This document shows, in pieces, positions 9,794 to 18,267 of a stretch of DNA of 64,000 bases (position 1 is the first letter of the stretch; every line of letters begins with the position of its first letter). Location: the NCBI RefSeq assembly GCF_002148795.1, contig NZ_MPOB01000002.1:399880-463879 (forward strand), written 5' to 3'. The notes beneath the pieces were generated by a model. That model worked only from the letters and a program-made list of their open reading frames with translations, was not told the origin of the DNA and did not search any database. A program made the translations under genes and the position numbers. This DNA is from Oceanibaculum nanhaiense. Its GTDB lineage: Bacteria > Pseudomonadota > Alphaproteobacteria > Oceanibaculales > Oceanibaculaceae.

Positions 9794-11257
9794 ATGGCTG
9801 ATTTCGACCTGGTGATCCGTGGCGGGACCGTCGTCACGGCCTCCGACACGGTGGTCTGCGATGTCGGCGTGAAGGACGGCGTGATCGTCGCGCTGGGCAG
9901 CAGCCTGGCGAAGGGCGCGCGTGAGATCGACGCCACCGGCAAGCTGGTGCTGCCCGGCGGCATCGACAGCCATGTCCATGTCGATCAGCTCTCCTCCAGC
10001 GGCGCCTATACCGCCGACACTTTCCTGTCCGGCACGCGTTCGGCGATGTGCGGCGGCACCACCGGCATCATCCCCTTCGCCGCCCAGTACAAGGGCCAGA
10101 GCCTGCGCCAGACGGTCGAGGATTATCACGCCAAGGCCGATGGCCAGGCGATGACCGACTATGCCTTCCACCTGATCATCTCCGACCCGACGGAGAGCGT
10201 CATCGGGCAGGAGCTGCCGGCCCTCATCAAGGACGGCTATACCTCCTTCAAGATCTACCTGACCTATGACGCGCTGAAGCTAAACGACCGGCAGTTCCTG
10301 GAAGTGCTGGCCGCAGCCCGCCGCGAGGGCGCCATGGTCATGGTGCATGCCGAGAACCACGACATGATCGCCTGGCTGTCGGAAAAGCTGCTGGAATTCG
10401 GCCATACCGCGCCGAAATTCCACCGCGTCGCGCATGCCAACATCGCCGAAGGCGAGGCGACCAACCGCGCCATCGCGCTGGCGGAGCTGGTGGACCAGCC
10501 GATCCTGATGGTGCATGTCTCGGCGAAGGAGGCCATCGATCGTATCCGCGAGGCCAAGGCGCGCGGCGTGAAAGTGTTCGCCGAGACCTGCCCGCAATAT
10601 CTGTTCCTGACCGAGGATGATCTCGACAAGGACGGGTTCGAGGGTGCCAAATGTATGTGCTCGCCGCCGCCGCGCGACAAGGCGAACCAGGAATTTGTCT
10701 GGCAGGGGCTGGCTGATGGCACGTTCGACGTGTTCTCCTCCGACCATGCGCCCTACCGCTATGACAGCCCGACCGGCAAGCGCGTCGGCGGCGCCGATAC
10801 CAGCTTCAAGAAGGTGGCGAACGGCGTGCCGGGGCTGGAAATCCGCATGCCGATGCTGTTCAGCGCCGGCGTGCTGACCGGGCGCATCGACATCAACAAG
10901 TTCGTCGCACTCTGCTGCACCAACCCGGCCAAGATGTACGGCCTCTACCCGCGCAAGGGCACCATCGCGGTCGGCGCCGATGCCGATATCGCGATCTGGG
11001 ACGCGGAAAAGAAGGTCACCATCTCCATCGACATGCTGCATGACGATATGGACTACACCCCCTATGAGGGGCATGAGGTGACCGGCTGGCCGATCATCAG
11101 CATGGTGCGCGGCACCATCGTCTGGAACGATGGCGAGGTTCTCGCCAAACCCGGCGACGGCAAATTCCTGCGCTGCGACGTGCCCGCCACCGCGCGGCCG
11201 CGCGGCACCAGCGTTCACGGCTTCAACCCGACTTCGGGCGACTACATCAAGTTCTGA
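9794..11257 (+). CDS. hydA: D-hydantoinase / dihydropyrimidinase
   Basis: Opens the ring of dihydropyrimidines or 5-monosubstituted hydantoins to give N-carbamoyl amino acids; cytoplasmic, 487 residues. Seen: metal pair H60-V-H62 in GGIDSHVHVDQ, the carboxylated lysine K153 in YTSFKIYLTYD, ligand histidines in MVMVHAENHD and ILMVHVSAKE, and D317 in FSSDHAPY. These match the cyclic amidohydrolase family. The next gene is an N-carbamoyl-D-amino-acid hydrolase, not a beta-ureidopropionase, which argues for a D-hydantoinase role over pyrimidine breakdown. GGGGAGGCGAGG upstream of ATG 9794 is a strong ribosome site. Closely related names in databases are D-hydantoinase and dihydropyrimidinase; sequence alone does not fully separate them. 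Confidence 0.9.
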   Translation: MADFDLVIRGGTVVTASDTVVCDVGVKDGVIVALGSSLAKGAREIDATGKLVLPGGIDSHVHVDQLSSSGAYTADTFLSGTRSAMCGGTTGIIPFAAQYKGQSLRQTVEDYHAKADGQAMTDYAFHLIISDPTESVIGQELPALIKDGYTSFKIYLTYDALKLNDRQFLEVLAAARREGAMVMVHAENHDMIAWLSEKLLEFGHTAPKFHRVAHANIAEGEATNRAIALAELVDQPILMVHVSAKEAIDRIREAKARGVKVFAETCPQYLFLTEDDLDKDGFEGAKCMCSPPPRDKANQEFVWQGLADGTFDVFSSDHAPYRYDSPTGKRVGGADTSFKKVANGVPGLEIRMPMLFSAGVLTGRIDINKFVALCCTNPAKMYGLYPRKGTIAVGADADIAIWDAEKKVTISIDMLHDDMDYTPYEGHEVTGWPIISMVRGTIVWNDGEVLAKPGDGKFLRCDVPATARPRGTSVHGFNPTSGDYIKF

Positions 11258-11273
11258 CAGAGGATATAAGAAA

Positions 11274-12239
11274 ATGGCCCGCATCCTGACCGCCGCCGCC
11301 GCCCAGATGGGCCCCATCGCGCGCGCTGAATCCCGCACCTCCTGCGTCAACCGCATGATCGAGATGATGCGCGAGGCGAAGTCGCGCGGCGTGCGCTACA
11401 TGGTGTTCCCGGAACTGGCGCTGACCACCTTCTTCCCGCGCTGGTACATGGAGGACTGGAAGGAGGTCGAGACCTTCTTCGAAAAGCAGATGCCGACCAA
11501 GGAAGTGCTGCCGCTGTTCGAGAAGGCGGCGGGGTGGGGCATCGGCTTCTATCTGGGCTATGCCGAGCTGACCGAGGATGGCCACCATTTCAACACCTCG
11601 ATCCTGGTGAACGACAAGGGCCGTATCGTCGGCAAGTACCGCAAGGTACATCTGCCCGGCCATTCCGAGCATGAGCCGCAGCGTCCCTGGCAGCATCTGG
11701 AGAAGCGCTATTTCGAGCCGGGCGATCTCGGCTTCCCGGTCTGGCGCACCATGGGTGCCATCCATGGCATGGCGATCTGCAACGACCGCCGCTGGCCGGA
11801 AACCTACCGCTCGATGAGCCTGCAGGGGGCCGAGATCATCTCGCTCGGCTACAACACGCCGGACGAGAACACCTCCGCCTTCGAGCCGAAGCATCTGCGC
11901 AACTTCCACAACGACCTCGTCGTGCAGGCCAGCGCCTATCAGAATTCCTGCTATGTCATCGCCACCGCGAAGGCCGGCATCGAGGAAGGTGTCGGCATGA
12001 TCGGCGGCTCGCTGATCGCGCAGCCCTCGGGCGAGATCGTTGCCAAGGCGCAGACGCTGGAGGACGAGCTGATCGTCGCCGATCTGCGCCTCGACCTGGT
12101 GCAGATGGGCAAGGAGACGGTGTTCAACTTCGCCAAGCACCGCCGTATCGAGCATTATGGCCGCATCACCAGCCAGACCGGCGTCACCCTGCCGCCGGAA
12201 GCCGAGATCGAGGGCGAGGACGTGCTGTCCGGCAAGTGA
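11274..12239 (+). CDS. N-carbamoyl-D-amino-acid hydrolase (D-carbamoylase)
   Basis: Nitrilase-superfamily enzyme that removes the carbamoyl group from N-carbamoyl-D-amino acids, releasing the D-amino acid, CO2 and ammonia; 321 residues against about 304 in the well-studied Agrobacterium enzymes. The Glu-Lys-Cys triad is present: E46 in VFPELALTTFFPRW, K124 in GKYRKVHLPGH and C169 in AICNDRRWPE. The blocks QHLEKRYFEPGDLGFPV and GGAEII-like/GYNTP strongly resemble the D-carbamoylase subgroup as I remember it. The start at 11274 lies 16 bases after hydA; AGAGGATATAAG is a weak ribosome site. It completes the hydantoin to D-amino acid route. Confidence 0.92.
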   Translation: MARILTAAAAQMGPIARAESRTSCVNRMIEMMREAKSRGVRYMVFPELALTTFFPRWYMEDWKEVETFFEKQMPTKEVLPLFEKAAGWGIGFYLGYAELTEDGHHFNTSILVNDKGRIVGKYRKVHLPGHSEHEPQRPWQHLEKRYFEPGDLGFPVWRTMGAIHGMAICNDRRWPETYRSMSLQGAEIISLGYNTPDENTSAFEPKHLRNFHNDLVVQASAYQNSCYVIATAKAGIEEGVGMIGGSLIAQPSGEIVAKAQTLEDELIVADLRLDLVQMGKETVFNFAKHRRIEHYGRITSQTGVTLPPEAEIEGEDVLSGK

Positions 12240-12249
12240 AGGGGAGCCT

Positions 12250-12516
12250 CACTTTCCTTCGCCCCGGAAGGGTAGAGGCCAAGGGGGATTATAAAAGGTC
12301 CCTCGCCCCGGAAGGGGAGAGGGATGACGAGGCTTGGCGAAGGAACTGAGCCTAGCCGAGGCTGGGTGAGGGGAGACCGGTTCCGTCCTTGGCCTTCCCC
12401 CTCACCCAGCTCCGCCTAATCTCGGCTGCCGCCTCGATAAGGCTGCGCAACCCTCTCCCCCCCTTTGGCAAACGATAGCTGATGGCGATAGGTCGCCATC
12501 AGCGGGGGGCGAGGGA
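12250..12516. repeat. compound palindromic repeat cluster in a 318-base intergenic gap
   Basis: The gap 12240-12557 has no gene. It contains several perfect inverted repeats: the CCTCGCCCC/GGGGAGAGG-type hairpin at 12300-12322; GCTGGGTGAGGGG (12361-12373) with its exact complement at 12398-12410; and CTGATGGCGA/TCGCCATCAG (12480-12489 and 12494-12503) inside a larger CCCTC...GAGGG arm pair. Such clusters resemble the dispersed intergenic palindromes (REP-like) of alphaproteobacterial genomes. The element separates the carbamoylase from the racemase and may terminate or stabilise transcripts. Confidence 0.75.
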
Positions 12517-12557
12517 TAGATTATGACGGGAGAGTTTTTTTCAGGAGGCAAGGCGCC

Positions 12558-13319
12558 ATGAAGATCCTGGTCATCAATCCGAACACCACCCAGTCGATGA
12601 CCGACACCATCGGTCATGCGGCGGCGAAGGCGGCGGCACCCGGCACGGTCACGGTGACGGTGCAGCCGGACAAGGGGCCGGTCTCCATCGAAAGCCAGTA
12701 TGACAGCGCGTTCTGCGTGCCCGGCATGCTGGAGATCATCAAGGCGGCGGAGGAAGAGGGCGGCTATGCCGGCTATGTCGTCGCCTGCTTCCGCGATCCG
12801 GGGCTGGAGGCGGCGCGCGAGATCGCGACCGGCCCGGTGATCGGCATCTGCGAGGCGGCGATGCATGCGGCCTCGATGCTCGGCAAGGGCTTCTCGGTGG
12901 TCAGCACCCTGAAGCGCTCGGCCAAGGTGCAGTACGACCTCGCCCGCAAATATGGCTTCATCGACCAGCTGATGAGTGTGCGCGCCGCCGGCGTGCCGGT
13001 GCTGGAACTGGAGGACGCGCATTCCGGGGCCGCCGACAAGGTGAAGGCGGAGACGCTGAAGGCGATCGAGGAAGATGGCGCCGAATGCGTGCTGCTGGGC
13101 TGCGCCGGCATGGTCGATCTGGCGCAGCGCCTGACCCAGGAAACCGGTATCCCGGTGATGGATGGCGTCACGGTTGCGGTGAAGATGGTGGAGGCGCTGG
13201 CCGGGCTCGGCCTCGGCACCTCGAAGATCGTGTCCTATGCCCCGCCGCGAGAGAAGCCCTATACCGGCGCCTTTGCGGGGAATGCGCCCGGCCCGGTTCG
13301 GAAAAAGGCGGCGGAATAG
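12558..13319 (+). CDS. hyuA: aspartate/glutamate/hydantoin racemase family protein
   Basis: Cofactor-independent racemase, 253 residues, close to the family's usual 230-250. It probably interconverts D- and L-5-monosubstituted hydantoins so that the D-specific hydantoinase can consume both. Seen: MKILVINPNTTQSMT at the N-terminus, the first catalytic-cysteine region near residue 76 (VACFRDPGLEAAR), and the second cysteine in VLLGCAGM near residue 180. AGGAGGCAAGGCGCC before the ATG is a good ribosome site. The close relative allantoin racemase cannot be excluded by sequence, but the neighbours favour hydantoin. The family has more than one symbol (hyuA or hyuE in different strains). Confidence 0.85.
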   Translation: MKILVINPNTTQSMTDTIGHAAAKAAAPGTVTVTVQPDKGPVSIESQYDSAFCVPGMLEIIKAAEEEGGYAGYVVACFRDPGLEAAREIATGPVIGICEAAMHAASMLGKGFSVVSTLKRSAKVQYDLARKYGFIDQLMSVRAAGVPVLELEDAHSGAADKVKAETLKAIEEDGAECVLLGCAGMVDLAQRLTQETGIPVMDGVTVAVKMVEALAGLGLGTSKIVSYAPPREKPYTGAFAGNAPGPVRKKAAE

Positions 13320-13330
13320 AAAAGCTCCCC

Positions 13331-13377
13331 CCGTCATTCCCGCCCGTCATCCCGATGAGGGGAGCGGGAATCCACGG
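13331..13377. repeat. palindromic repeat between convergent genes
   Basis: ATTCCCGC (13336-13343) faces GCGGGAAT (13364-13371) with CGTCATCCCGATGAGGGGA between them; the flanks CCGTC and CCACGG extend it. It shares the word GTCATTCCCG with the larger palindrome at 32173-32277, so both probably belong to one dispersed repeat family. It lies where hyuA and rnd converge and may act as a two-way terminator. Confidence 0.65.
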
Positions 13378-13466
13378 GTCGGCTGTCCCCATTGTCGGTG
13401 TAGGCAACCTAGCGTGGGCCTCTATCGGGCGAACCCGTCAGAGGCGACGCAAAAGATAACGTGGGA

Positions 13467-14639
13467 TTACGGTGCGGGTTCCAACTCATGGACCGGAACC
13501 ACGCGCACGGTGCTGCCGTCGGCGGTCAGCGCCAGCCGGCCGTGCTTCAGCGCCAGCGCGTCGGCGCCGAAAATCTCCCGGCGCCAGCCGCGCAGGGCGG
13601 GCGTATCGGCATTGTCGTCGGCGGCGATGGCCTCCAGGTCGGCGCTGTTGGCGACCAGCTTCTGCGCCGCCTGATATTCCTCGCAGCGCAGCTTCAGCAG
13701 CACTTTCAGCAGTTCCAGGATCGGGCCGCGCCCGGCCGGCAGGTCGATCTTCTGCGGCAGTTCCGGGCGCTGCTCCTTCGGCAGGTCGAGCCCGCGCTGG
13801 GCCGCTTCCAGCAGCTGCCGGCCCATCGCGCCCTCGGCGAAGCCCTTGGACAGCGCGCGGATCTTGGCCAGCTCGTCGGCATTGTTCGGCACCCGCGCGG
13901 CGATCTCCAGCAGTGCCTCGTCGCGCAGCAGGCGGTTGCGCGGCAGGTCGCGCTTGCGCGCCTCGATCTCGCGCCAGGCCGCAATCTCGCGCAGGATGGC
14001 CAGGAATTTGGTGCTGTTGGTGCGCGGCTTCAGCCGGCGCCAGCTGTCCATCGGGTCGGCATCGTAGGTGGCGGGGTTGCTCAGCACCGCCATCTCCTCG
14101 TCCAGCCAGGAGGCGCGGCCATTCTTTTCCAGCGTCGCCGACAGCTTGTCGTAGATGACGCGCAGATGAGTCACATCGGCCAGCGCATAGTCCAGCTGGT
14201 GCGTCGCCAGCGGCCGGTGCGACCAGTCGGTGAAGCGCGAGCTCTTGTCGATGCGGGCATTGGCCAGCCGGGTCGCCAGCGTCTCATAGCCGACCGAATC
14301 GCCAAAGCCGCAGACCATCGCGGCGACCTGGGTGTCGAACAACGGTGCGGGCACCACGCCGGTCAGCTGGTAGAAAATCTCGATATCCTGCCGGGCGGCG
14401 TGGAACACTTTCAGGATGCCGGGATCGGCCAGCAGGTCGAATACCGGTTTCAGGTCGATGCCTGCTGCCAGCGGGTCGATGGCGGCGGCGGCGTCCGGGC
14501 CGGCGATCTGGATCAGGCAGAGTTGCGGGTAGTAGGTCTTCTCCCGCATGAACTCGGTATCGACGGTGATGTAGTCGGCCGCGGCAAGACCGCGGCAAAA
14601 GACGGCGAGCGTCTTCGAATCGGTGATGAGTGTCGTCAT
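13467..14639 (-). CDS. rnd: ribonuclease D
   Basis: 3'-to-5' exoribonuclease that trims tRNA precursors, cytoplasmic, 390 residues (E. coli enzyme about 375). The DEDDy exonuclease residues are visible: VDTEFMRE near residue 20 (Asp and Glu), FHAARQDIEIFYQL near residue 80 (Asp), and YALADVTHL near residue 150 (Tyr-x3-Asp). The HRDC RNA-binding domain follows near residues 205-285 (AAWREIEARKRDLPRNRLLRDE cut here to its core RKRDLPRNRLLRDE). The last 100 residues fit the family's second helical domain. It stands alone, convergent with hyuA. Confidence 0.93.
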   Translation of the reverse strand: MTTLITDSKTLAVFCRGLAAADYITVDTEFMREKTYYPQLCLIQIAGPDAAAAIDPLAAGIDLKPVFDLLADPGILKVFHAARQDIEIFYQLTGVVPAPLFDTQVAAMVCGFGDSVGYETLATRLANARIDKSSRFTDWSHRPLATHQLDYALADVTHLRVIYDKLSATLEKNGRASWLDEEMAVLSNPATYDADPMDSWRRLKPRTNSTKFLAILREIAAWREIEARKRDLPRNRLLRDEALLEIAARVPNNADELAKIRALSKGFAEGAMGRQLLEAAQRGLDLPKEQRPELPQKIDLPAGRGPILELLKVLLKLRCEEYQAAQKLVANSADLEAIAADDNADTPALRGWRREIFGADALALKHGRLALTADGSTVRVVPVHELEPAP

Positions 14640-14680
14640 CCCCGTCTCATAACATTCGCGGGCGCGTCGGCAAAGCCGTA

Positions 14681-15430
14681 TCAGGCCACCTCGAGCCGTG
14701 TCCGGCCGCGCTTGCAGTCATACATGCGCCGGTCGGCGCGCTCCAGCAGCGCCTCGGGGCTGTCATCGGGCGAGAAGGCGACGGCGCCGACACTGGCCGT
14801 CACCGAGATCGCGATGCCGTCATGCACGATGGTCACCTGCTCCAACGCCTGCGCGATGTCGCGCACGCGGCGGAAGCCCTGCGCCGCGCTGGTGCGGGTC
14901 AGCAGGGCCGCGAATTCGTCGCCGCCCAGCCGGCCGACGCTGTCATGCTGGCGCACCTTGTGGGACAGCAGCCCGGCGATCTCGCGTAGCACGGCGTTGC
15001 CGGCGGCATGGCCATAGGTGTCGTTGATCTTCTTGAAGTCGTCGATATCGACATAGATCAGCACGCCGCCGATACCGGTGCGCTGCGCCTCGGCCAGCCC
15101 CACGCTGACCTGGCGGTTGAAGCCGCGCCAGTTGAACAGACCAGTCAGATCGTCGTTCAGGCTCAGCGCCTCCAGCTTCTCGATCTCGGCCTGCTGCGCC
15201 TTGATGATGCGCTCTGCCTCGGCGAGGGCAAGGGCGAGGCGCAGCACATCGCTGCGCCGGCTTTCATCCGTCGGCAGCGGCGTGGCGCCCAGCAGGCGCG
15301 CCGTCTCGGAGAGCCAGAGCTCGATATGGCGGTCGAGCCGCGGCTGCTCCTCGCCCCAGGGGGCCGGCAGCGTAACCGGTGCGCTGTTCTGGGCGGGCGG
15401 CAGGATCGTGACGGTAGAGTGCAGGCTCAT
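14681..15430 (-). CDS. diguanylate cyclase (GGDEF domain protein)
   Basis: Makes cyclic di-GMP from two GTP. 249 residues if translation starts at 15430 (MSLHSTVTILPP); an in-frame ATG at 15469 would add 13. The N-terminal 80 residues are unassigned and end in a coiled coil rich in Ala, Glu and Arg (ALAEAERIIKAQQAEIEKLE), which may mediate dimerisation. The GGDEF domain covers the rest. Seen: FNWRGFN, VDIDDFKKINDTYGHAAGN, the active site GGDEF, and RQHD exactly five residues before it, the RxxD inhibitory site for product feedback. No membrane segment is seen. The window holds possible c-di-GMP-linked outputs (fimbria-like operon, glycan cluster), but no direct link is visible. Confidence 0.92.
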   Translation of the reverse strand: MSLHSTVTILPPAQNSAPVTLPAPWGEEQPRLDRHIELWLSETARLLGATPLPTDESRRSDVLRLALALAEAERIIKAQQAEIEKLEALSLNDDLTGLFNWRGFNRQVSVGLAEAQRTGIGGVLIYVDIDDFKKINDTYGHAAGNAVLREIAGLLSHKVRQHDSVGRLGGDEFAALLTRTSAAQGFRRVRDIAQALEQVTIVHDGIAISVTASVGAVAFSPDDSPEALLERADRRMYDCKRGRTRLEVA

Positions 15431-15597
15431 GGCGAAGGTCCGCTCGTTGAAACGATAGTCGTTCCCCATGGAGCAAGCGCCGTGCCATCTTTTAAGTCAT
15501 TGATTTATTGTGTTCATTCAAAGTATCTGAATATCGCTGGGCGGAGGTTGCCCGGCAAAAGCTACCCCCTGCCCGCGGTACTAGCGTCCACTCTTGC

Positions 15598-16602
15598 CTA
15601 GGCTAGACGGTCCCGGGACTCCTTGCCGGCAAAGAACGCGTCCAGATTGTCCAGCGCCCGGAAGCCCATGGCGTGGCGGGTTTCCAGCGTGGCGCTGCCG
15701 ATATGCGGCAGCAGGAAGCAGTTGGGAAGGTCGCGGTAGCCCGGATGGATGTTCGGTTCGTTCTCGAACACGTCCAGCCCGGCGGCGGCCAGCTTGCCGG
15801 ATTTCAGTGCTGCGATCAGCGATTCGTCATGCACGATGTTGCCGCGCGCGGTGTTCACCACAACCGCGCCGTCCGGCAGGCGGGCGATCCGGTCGGCATT
15901 CAGGAAATGATAGGTCTCCTTGCTCGACGGGCAGTTGATCGACAGGAAGTCGGCGACGCTCAGCAGCTCTTCGGGATCTTCGTGGTAGATCGCCCCCTGC
16001 TCCAGCTCCGGTGCCAGGCGGCTGCGGTTGTTGTAGTGGATTTCCATCTCGAAGCCGCGCGCCCGCTGCGCCACGGCGCGGCCGATGCGCCCCATGCCGA
16101 GGATGGCCAGTCGCTTGCCGGTGACATGCACGCCCAGCATGCCGGTCGGTTCCCAGCGGCCCCAGCGGTCCTCGCGGATCGTCCGCTCGCCCTCATAGGC
16201 GCGCCGCGCAGCGGCCAGCAGCAGCAGGAAGGTAATGTCGGCGGTGGCGTCGGTCAGCACGTCCGGCGTGTTGGTGACGGCCAGGCCGCGCGTCTTTGCG
16301 GCGGCGAGGTCGATATGGTCGTGCCCGACCGAGAAGGTGGCGACGATCTTCACCTCCGGAGGCAGCGTTTCGATGACAGCGGCCGGCAGCTTCTCGGTGG
16401 AGCAGACCAGGATGCCGTCATGGCCGGCGCTCTCCCGCACCAGCCGGTCGGCATCGAACACGTTGTCGGCCGGATTCAGGGTCGCGTCATAGTCGCGCGT
16501 GATCCGCGCCTCGACGGCATCGGGCAGTTTGCGCGTGACCAGGATGCGCGGGCGTTGGCCATGGGGCTGACTGGGGCGCTGCTGCGGGGACGTCGATGCC
16601 AT
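15598..16602 (-). CDS. D-isomer 2-hydroxyacid dehydrogenase (glyoxylate/hydroxypyruvate reductase-like)
   Basis: NAD(P)-dependent reductase of 2-keto acids, cytoplasmic, 334 residues. Seen: the nucleotide-binding ILGMGRIGRAVAQRARGF near residue 160, catalytic Arg in VVNTARGNIVHDESL, Glu in DVFENEPNIHP and the acid/base His in LLPHIGSATLETR. GTGHDHID-like SVGHDHIDLAAAKTRGLAVTN matches the substrate-side motif of glyoxylate reductases, which makes that assignment more likely than phosphoglycerate dehydrogenase. A Ser/Gln-rich N-terminal 18 residues precede the domain. It is divergent from the eipB-like gene across 177 bases. Confidence 0.88.
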   Translation of the reverse strand: MASTSPQQRPSQPHGQRPRILVTRKLPDAVEARITRDYDATLNPADNVFDADRLVRESAGHDGILVCSTEKLPAAVIETLPPEVKIVATFSVGHDHIDLAAAKTRGLAVTNTPDVLTDATADITFLLLLAAARRAYEGERTIREDRWGRWEPTGMLGVHVTGKRLAILGMGRIGRAVAQRARGFEMEIHYNNRSRLAPELEQGAIYHEDPEELLSVADFLSINCPSSKETYHFLNADRIARLPDGAVVVNTARGNIVHDESLIAALKSGKLAAAGLDVFENEPNIHPGYRDLPNCFLLPHIGSATLETRHAMGFRALDNLDAFFAGKESRDRLA

Positions 16603-16669
16603 GAAACCTCCTTATTGCTGTTGCCAAGCTATTGCCCGTGAACCTGTTTGGCTGAACATGCTTCTTGAG

Positions 16670-16687
16670 GCATCCGTTTGCGGATGC
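16670..16687. repeat. perfect hairpin in a divergent intergenic region
   Basis: GCATCCG, loop TTTG, CGGATGC. It lies about 70 bases before the hydroxyacid dehydrogenase start and 95 before the eipB-like start. No poly-T follows on either strand, so it is not a standard terminator; an operator or 5'-UTR structure is possible. Confidence 0.5.
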
Positions 16688-16779
16688 GCTTGCCTGGCCA
16701 GTTCGGCACTATAGCGTGGATGGCACCGGGGCAAGAGGCAACCGCCACATGACCGGCCAGCGCGCCGAAGGAGAAATGA

Positions 16780-17571
16780 ATGGCTTGGCGATATGGAGTA
16801 CGGCTTGGCGTGGCGGCGGTTGCGCTGCTGGCGGCGGGCGCCGCGCAGGCCTACGAAATCGCACCGCACCGCGCGGTCTATCGCATGGCGCTGGCCAAGG
16901 CGACGTCTGGCAGCGGCATCGCCAATGCGGAAGGCGCCATGGCGCTGGAGTGGGGCGAAAGCTGCGAAGGCTGGACGGTCGAGCAGCGCTACCGCCTGCG
17001 GCTGGGCTATGCCCAGGGCGGCGAATCCGATGTCGCAGTTTCCTTCGCGACCTATGAGGCGAAGGATGGCAGCGGCTACCGCTTCTTCATCGAACGCGCC
17101 CGGCCGGGCGACGTGCCGGAGAATATCAGCGGCCGGGCGGTGCGCACTGACAAGGGCGTCCGCGCCGATTTCGAGGCGCCGGAAGCCGTCACCCTCGACC
17201 TGCCGCTGGAGGTTCTGTTCCCGACCCAGCACAGCATCAGCATCCTCGATGCCGCCGAGGCCGGCCGGAAATTCGTCAGCGGCATGGTGTTCGACGGCAA
17301 TGAGGTGGAGGAGGCGACGGAGATCACCGCCCTGATCGGCAAGCCGATCCCGGCCCCCGCCGAGGGGGACGTGCTGCTGCGCCGCCCGTCCTGGCCGGTA
17401 CGGCTGGCCTTCTTCGGCCCTGATGGCGCGCCGGGCGGCCTGCCGGATTACGAAATGGGCATCCGGCTCTACGACAATGGCATCGTTACCGAGATGAAGC
17501 TGGATTATGGCGACTTCGTCGTGAATGCGACCCTCGACACGCTGGAGGCGCTGCCGAAGCCGGGATGCTGA
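16780..17571 (+). CDS. EipB/DUF1849-family periplasmic envelope protein
   Basis: 263 residues, secreted. The family includes Brucella EipB, a periplasmic beta-spiral protein needed for envelope integrity. Seen: a short signal peptide (MAWRYGVRLGVAAVALLAAG ending AQA near residue 23), the family N-terminus YEIAPHRAVYRMALAKA, ESCEGWTVEQRYRL, and a final KPGC. The two cysteines (ESCEGW and the last residue) match the disulfide pair known in EipB. Alphaproteobacteria usually carry one copy. The ATG at 16780 follows GAAGGAGAAATGA, a good ribosome site. Confidence 0.88.
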   Translation: MAWRYGVRLGVAAVALLAAGAAQAYEIAPHRAVYRMALAKATSGSGIANAEGAMALEWGESCEGWTVEQRYRLRLGYAQGGESDVAVSFATYEAKDGSGYRFFIERARPGDVPENISGRAVRTDKGVRADFEAPEAVTLDLPLEVLFPTQHSISILDAAEAGRKFVSGMVFDGNEVEEATEITALIGKPIPAPAEGDVLLRRPSWPVRLAFFGPDGAPGGLPDYEMGIRLYDNGIVTEMKLDYGDFVVNATLDTLEALPKPGC

Positions 17572-17651
17572 CCCGCGCTTTCGGGCAGTTGTGCGCGCTT
17601 TCCTCCACCGCTAGCGTTCTCTCATAAGAATAAAGAATCGAGAGGGAAGGG

Positions 17652-18257
17652 GTGCGAATGGGGGTGTACCGGTGCCTTACGGTCGTTGGCGCTTTGCTGC
17701 TGATGACGGCAGGGCCGGCTTTTGCCGGGGGCGGCAGAGGCGGGAGCAATGAAGCTGACCGGCTGCGGCTGGACCAGCAGGCCTATGGCCTGTTGCGCAT
17801 CGAATGGGGGCAGTATGCCCATCTCAACGACATCACAATGCTGCGCGGCGACGTCACCTGCGACGGGCGGGAAGATCGCGTGCTCGGCTGGCTCGACCAG
17901 GACAGCCCGGAAGGGCTGTTCTACCGGGTGATGCTGGCAACCGATGCGGTCGGCGAGGCGGAGGCGTTCTCGGTGCTGGGCGACATGGCCGCGATGTCCG
18001 TCAGCCTGCCGGCGGACCGCAAGGGGGCGGACCATATGGACGCAGCTGAGCCGCTGCTGTGTGCGCGCGGCGATCTGCCGGAGGTCACGATACGGATGGA
18101 GGATCGCCTGCCGGATGCCGAGGCCGCGGCGCTGACCGGCATCGAAGGCACCTGCGGCACGGCGATCCGCCTCGATGACGGGCTGTGCGATTCGATCCGG
18201 CTGTTCTGGCTGCGCCGCCCGGTGGATGGCGAGCGCTTCGTGCTCCACCGCAACTGA
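17652..18257 (+). CDS. secreted protein of unknown function
   Basis: 201 residues starting at GTG 17652, or 199 from ATG 17658; GAGAGGGAAGGGG lies just upstream. Not recognised. A clear signal peptide (YRCLTVVGALLLMTAGPAFA) is followed by a Gly-rich GGGRGGSN stretch. Four cysteines stand in the mature part (near residues 75, 136, 168 and 178), compatible with disulfides in the periplasm. The ITMLRGDVTCDGREDRVLGWLD block is reminiscent of periplasmic proteins measuring 'D-G-D' EF-like loops, but this is not strong. The downstream MFS gene begins 11 bases later, so the two are probably co-transcribed. Confidence 0.7.
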   Translation: MRMGVYRCLTVVGALLLMTAGPAFAGGGRGGSNEADRLRLDQQAYGLLRIEWGQYAHLNDITMLRGDVTCDGREDRVLGWLDQDSPEGLFYRVMLATDAVGEAEAFSVLGDMAAMSVSLPADRKGADHMDAAEPLLCARGDLPEVTIRMEDRLPDAEAAALTGIEGTCGTAIRLDDGLCDSIRLFWLRRPVDGERFVLHRN

Positions 18258-18267
18258 GGCCGGCCGC

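Noticed and set aside
13320..13466. tRNA or small RNA gene between hyuA and rnd
   Set aside because: No cloverleaf, T-loop GTTCRA or anticodon stem could be built; the region is explained by the palindromic repeat.
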